DNA of 6,531 bases from Defluviitaleaceae bacterium. GTDB lineage: Bacteria; Bacillota; Clostridia; Lachnospirales; UBA5962. Below, piece by piece: positions 5,893-6,531 of this stretch. Location of the stretch: NCBI GenBank assembly GCA_009787435.1, contig WRFW01000132.1:1-6531 (forward strand). The letters run 5' to 3'. The notes under the pieces are model-generated. The model saw only the letters and a list, made by a program, of their open reading frames with translations. It ran no database searches and was not told where the DNA came from. Position numbers and translations under genes: made by a program. The stretch's first letter is position 1; each line of letters opens with the position of its first letter.

Positions 5893-6531
5893 ATGTTAAC
5901 AGTATCAAATGTAAGCTTAAGATTTTCAGATAAAAAACTCTTTGAAGATGTAAACATAAAATTCACACCGGGAAATTGCTATGGCATAATTGGTGCAAAT
6001 GGTGCCGGAAAGAGTACATTTTTAAAAATTCTATCAAATGATATAGAACCAAATACTGGCGAAGTAATCATTGGCTCTGGTCTTAGAATGAGCGTTCTAA
6101 AACAGGACCACTTCGCCTATGATGATTACATAGTTATGGATGCAGTGAAAATAGGCAATGAAAAACTATATAAAATCGAAAAAGAAAAAGAAGCAATTTA
6201 TATGAAAGAAAACTTTTCCGATGAAGATGGCATTAAAGCAGGTGAATTAGAAGCTGAATTTTCTGAAATGGGCGGCTATGAAGCAGAATCAGAGGCGGCA
6301 AAAATGCTTAATGCCCTTGGCATTGGCGATGAACTGCATTATAGCTTAATGAATACACTAACTGGTGAGCAGAAAATTAAAGTGCTGCTTGCCCAAGCCC
6401 TTTTCGGCAACCCAGACATATTAATAATGGACGAGCCAACAAACGATTTAGATATAGAAGCAATTCACTGGCTTGAAGAATTTTTAATAAACCATGAAGG
6501 TATAGTTATAGTCGTTTCACACGATAGATAC
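5893..6531 (+). CDS. ABC-F family ATPase, YkpA/YbiT type, N-terminal part
   Basis: The 213 codons from ATG at 5893 to the right edge cover the first ATPase domain of a protein that normally has two. ABC-F proteins have no membrane domain; they bind the ribosomal E-site region and act on translation or on stalled or antibiotic-bound ribosomes. Visible motifs are Walker A GANGAGKST at 34-42, the Q-loop in LKQDHFAYDDY at 69-79, signature LTGEQ at 156-160, Walker B ILIMDEP at 176-182 followed by TNDLD, and the switch histidine in SHDRY at 209-213. The QDHFAYD stretch and the helical insert at about 90-150 are typical of the YkpA/YbiT branch rather than of antibiotic-resistance ABC-F proteins; this sub-family call is from memory of motifs. 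The signature departs from the usual LSGGE. The second ATPase domain and the interdomain linker lie beyond the window. Confidence 0.92.
   Translation, partial: MLTVSNVSLRFSDKKLFEDVNIKFTPGNCYGIIGANGAGKSTFLKILSNDIEPNTGEVIIGSGLRMSVLKQDHFAYDDYIVMDAVKIGNEKLYKIEKEKEAIYMKENFSDEDGIKAGELEAEFSEMGGYEAESEAAKMLNALGIGDELHYSLMNTLTGEQKIKVLLAQALFGNPDILIMDEPTNDLDIEAIHWLEEFLINHEGIVIVVSHDRY

Overview
The window looks like a low-GC member of the Bacillota, probably a clostridial lineage. Reasons: strong AGGAGG-type ribosome binding sites, AT-rich intergenic DNA with TTGAAA/TATAAT promoters, heavy use of ATA and AGA codons, a TTG start, a secreted penicillin-binding-protein-5-type carboxypeptidase with a C-terminal membrane anchor, and an ABC-F protein of the YkpA/YbiT type. 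Placement below phylum/class is inference.

Layout. Positions 1-3490 on the minus strand are one uninterrupted reading frame of at least 1163 codons that runs off the left edge. It encodes an exported surface protein with GLUG-type repeats and a long C-terminal part that I do not recognise. Positions 3491-4062 are a 572-base divergent intergenic region. It is rich in structure: two candidate promoters toward the surface gene, a leader that folds as a three-way junction starting about 3 nt after the predicted transcription start, a 72-nt long imperfect hairpin that may sit inside a larger rod-shaped RNA, and one very good promoter facing right. Positions 4063-5592 on the plus strand encode a complete D-Ala-D-Ala carboxypeptidase. 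Positions 5593-5892 hold a noncoding array of about 3.5 copies of a 60-61 bp repeat; each full copy contains two hairpins, and an inverted copy of the repeat lies at the left end. Positions 5893-6531 are the first 213 codons of an ABC-F ATPase that runs off the right edge.

How it fits together. The two secreted products, surface protein and carboxypeptidase, are cell-envelope proteins transcribed divergently from the structured region. The ABC-F protein acts on the ribosome and has no evident functional link to them. The repeat array separates it from the carboxypeptidase gene and could end or attenuate read-through. The points most worth a second look are the structured RNAs in 3522-3890 and the dual-hairpin repeat array at 5626-5839, where paired base changes between copies preserve a stem.
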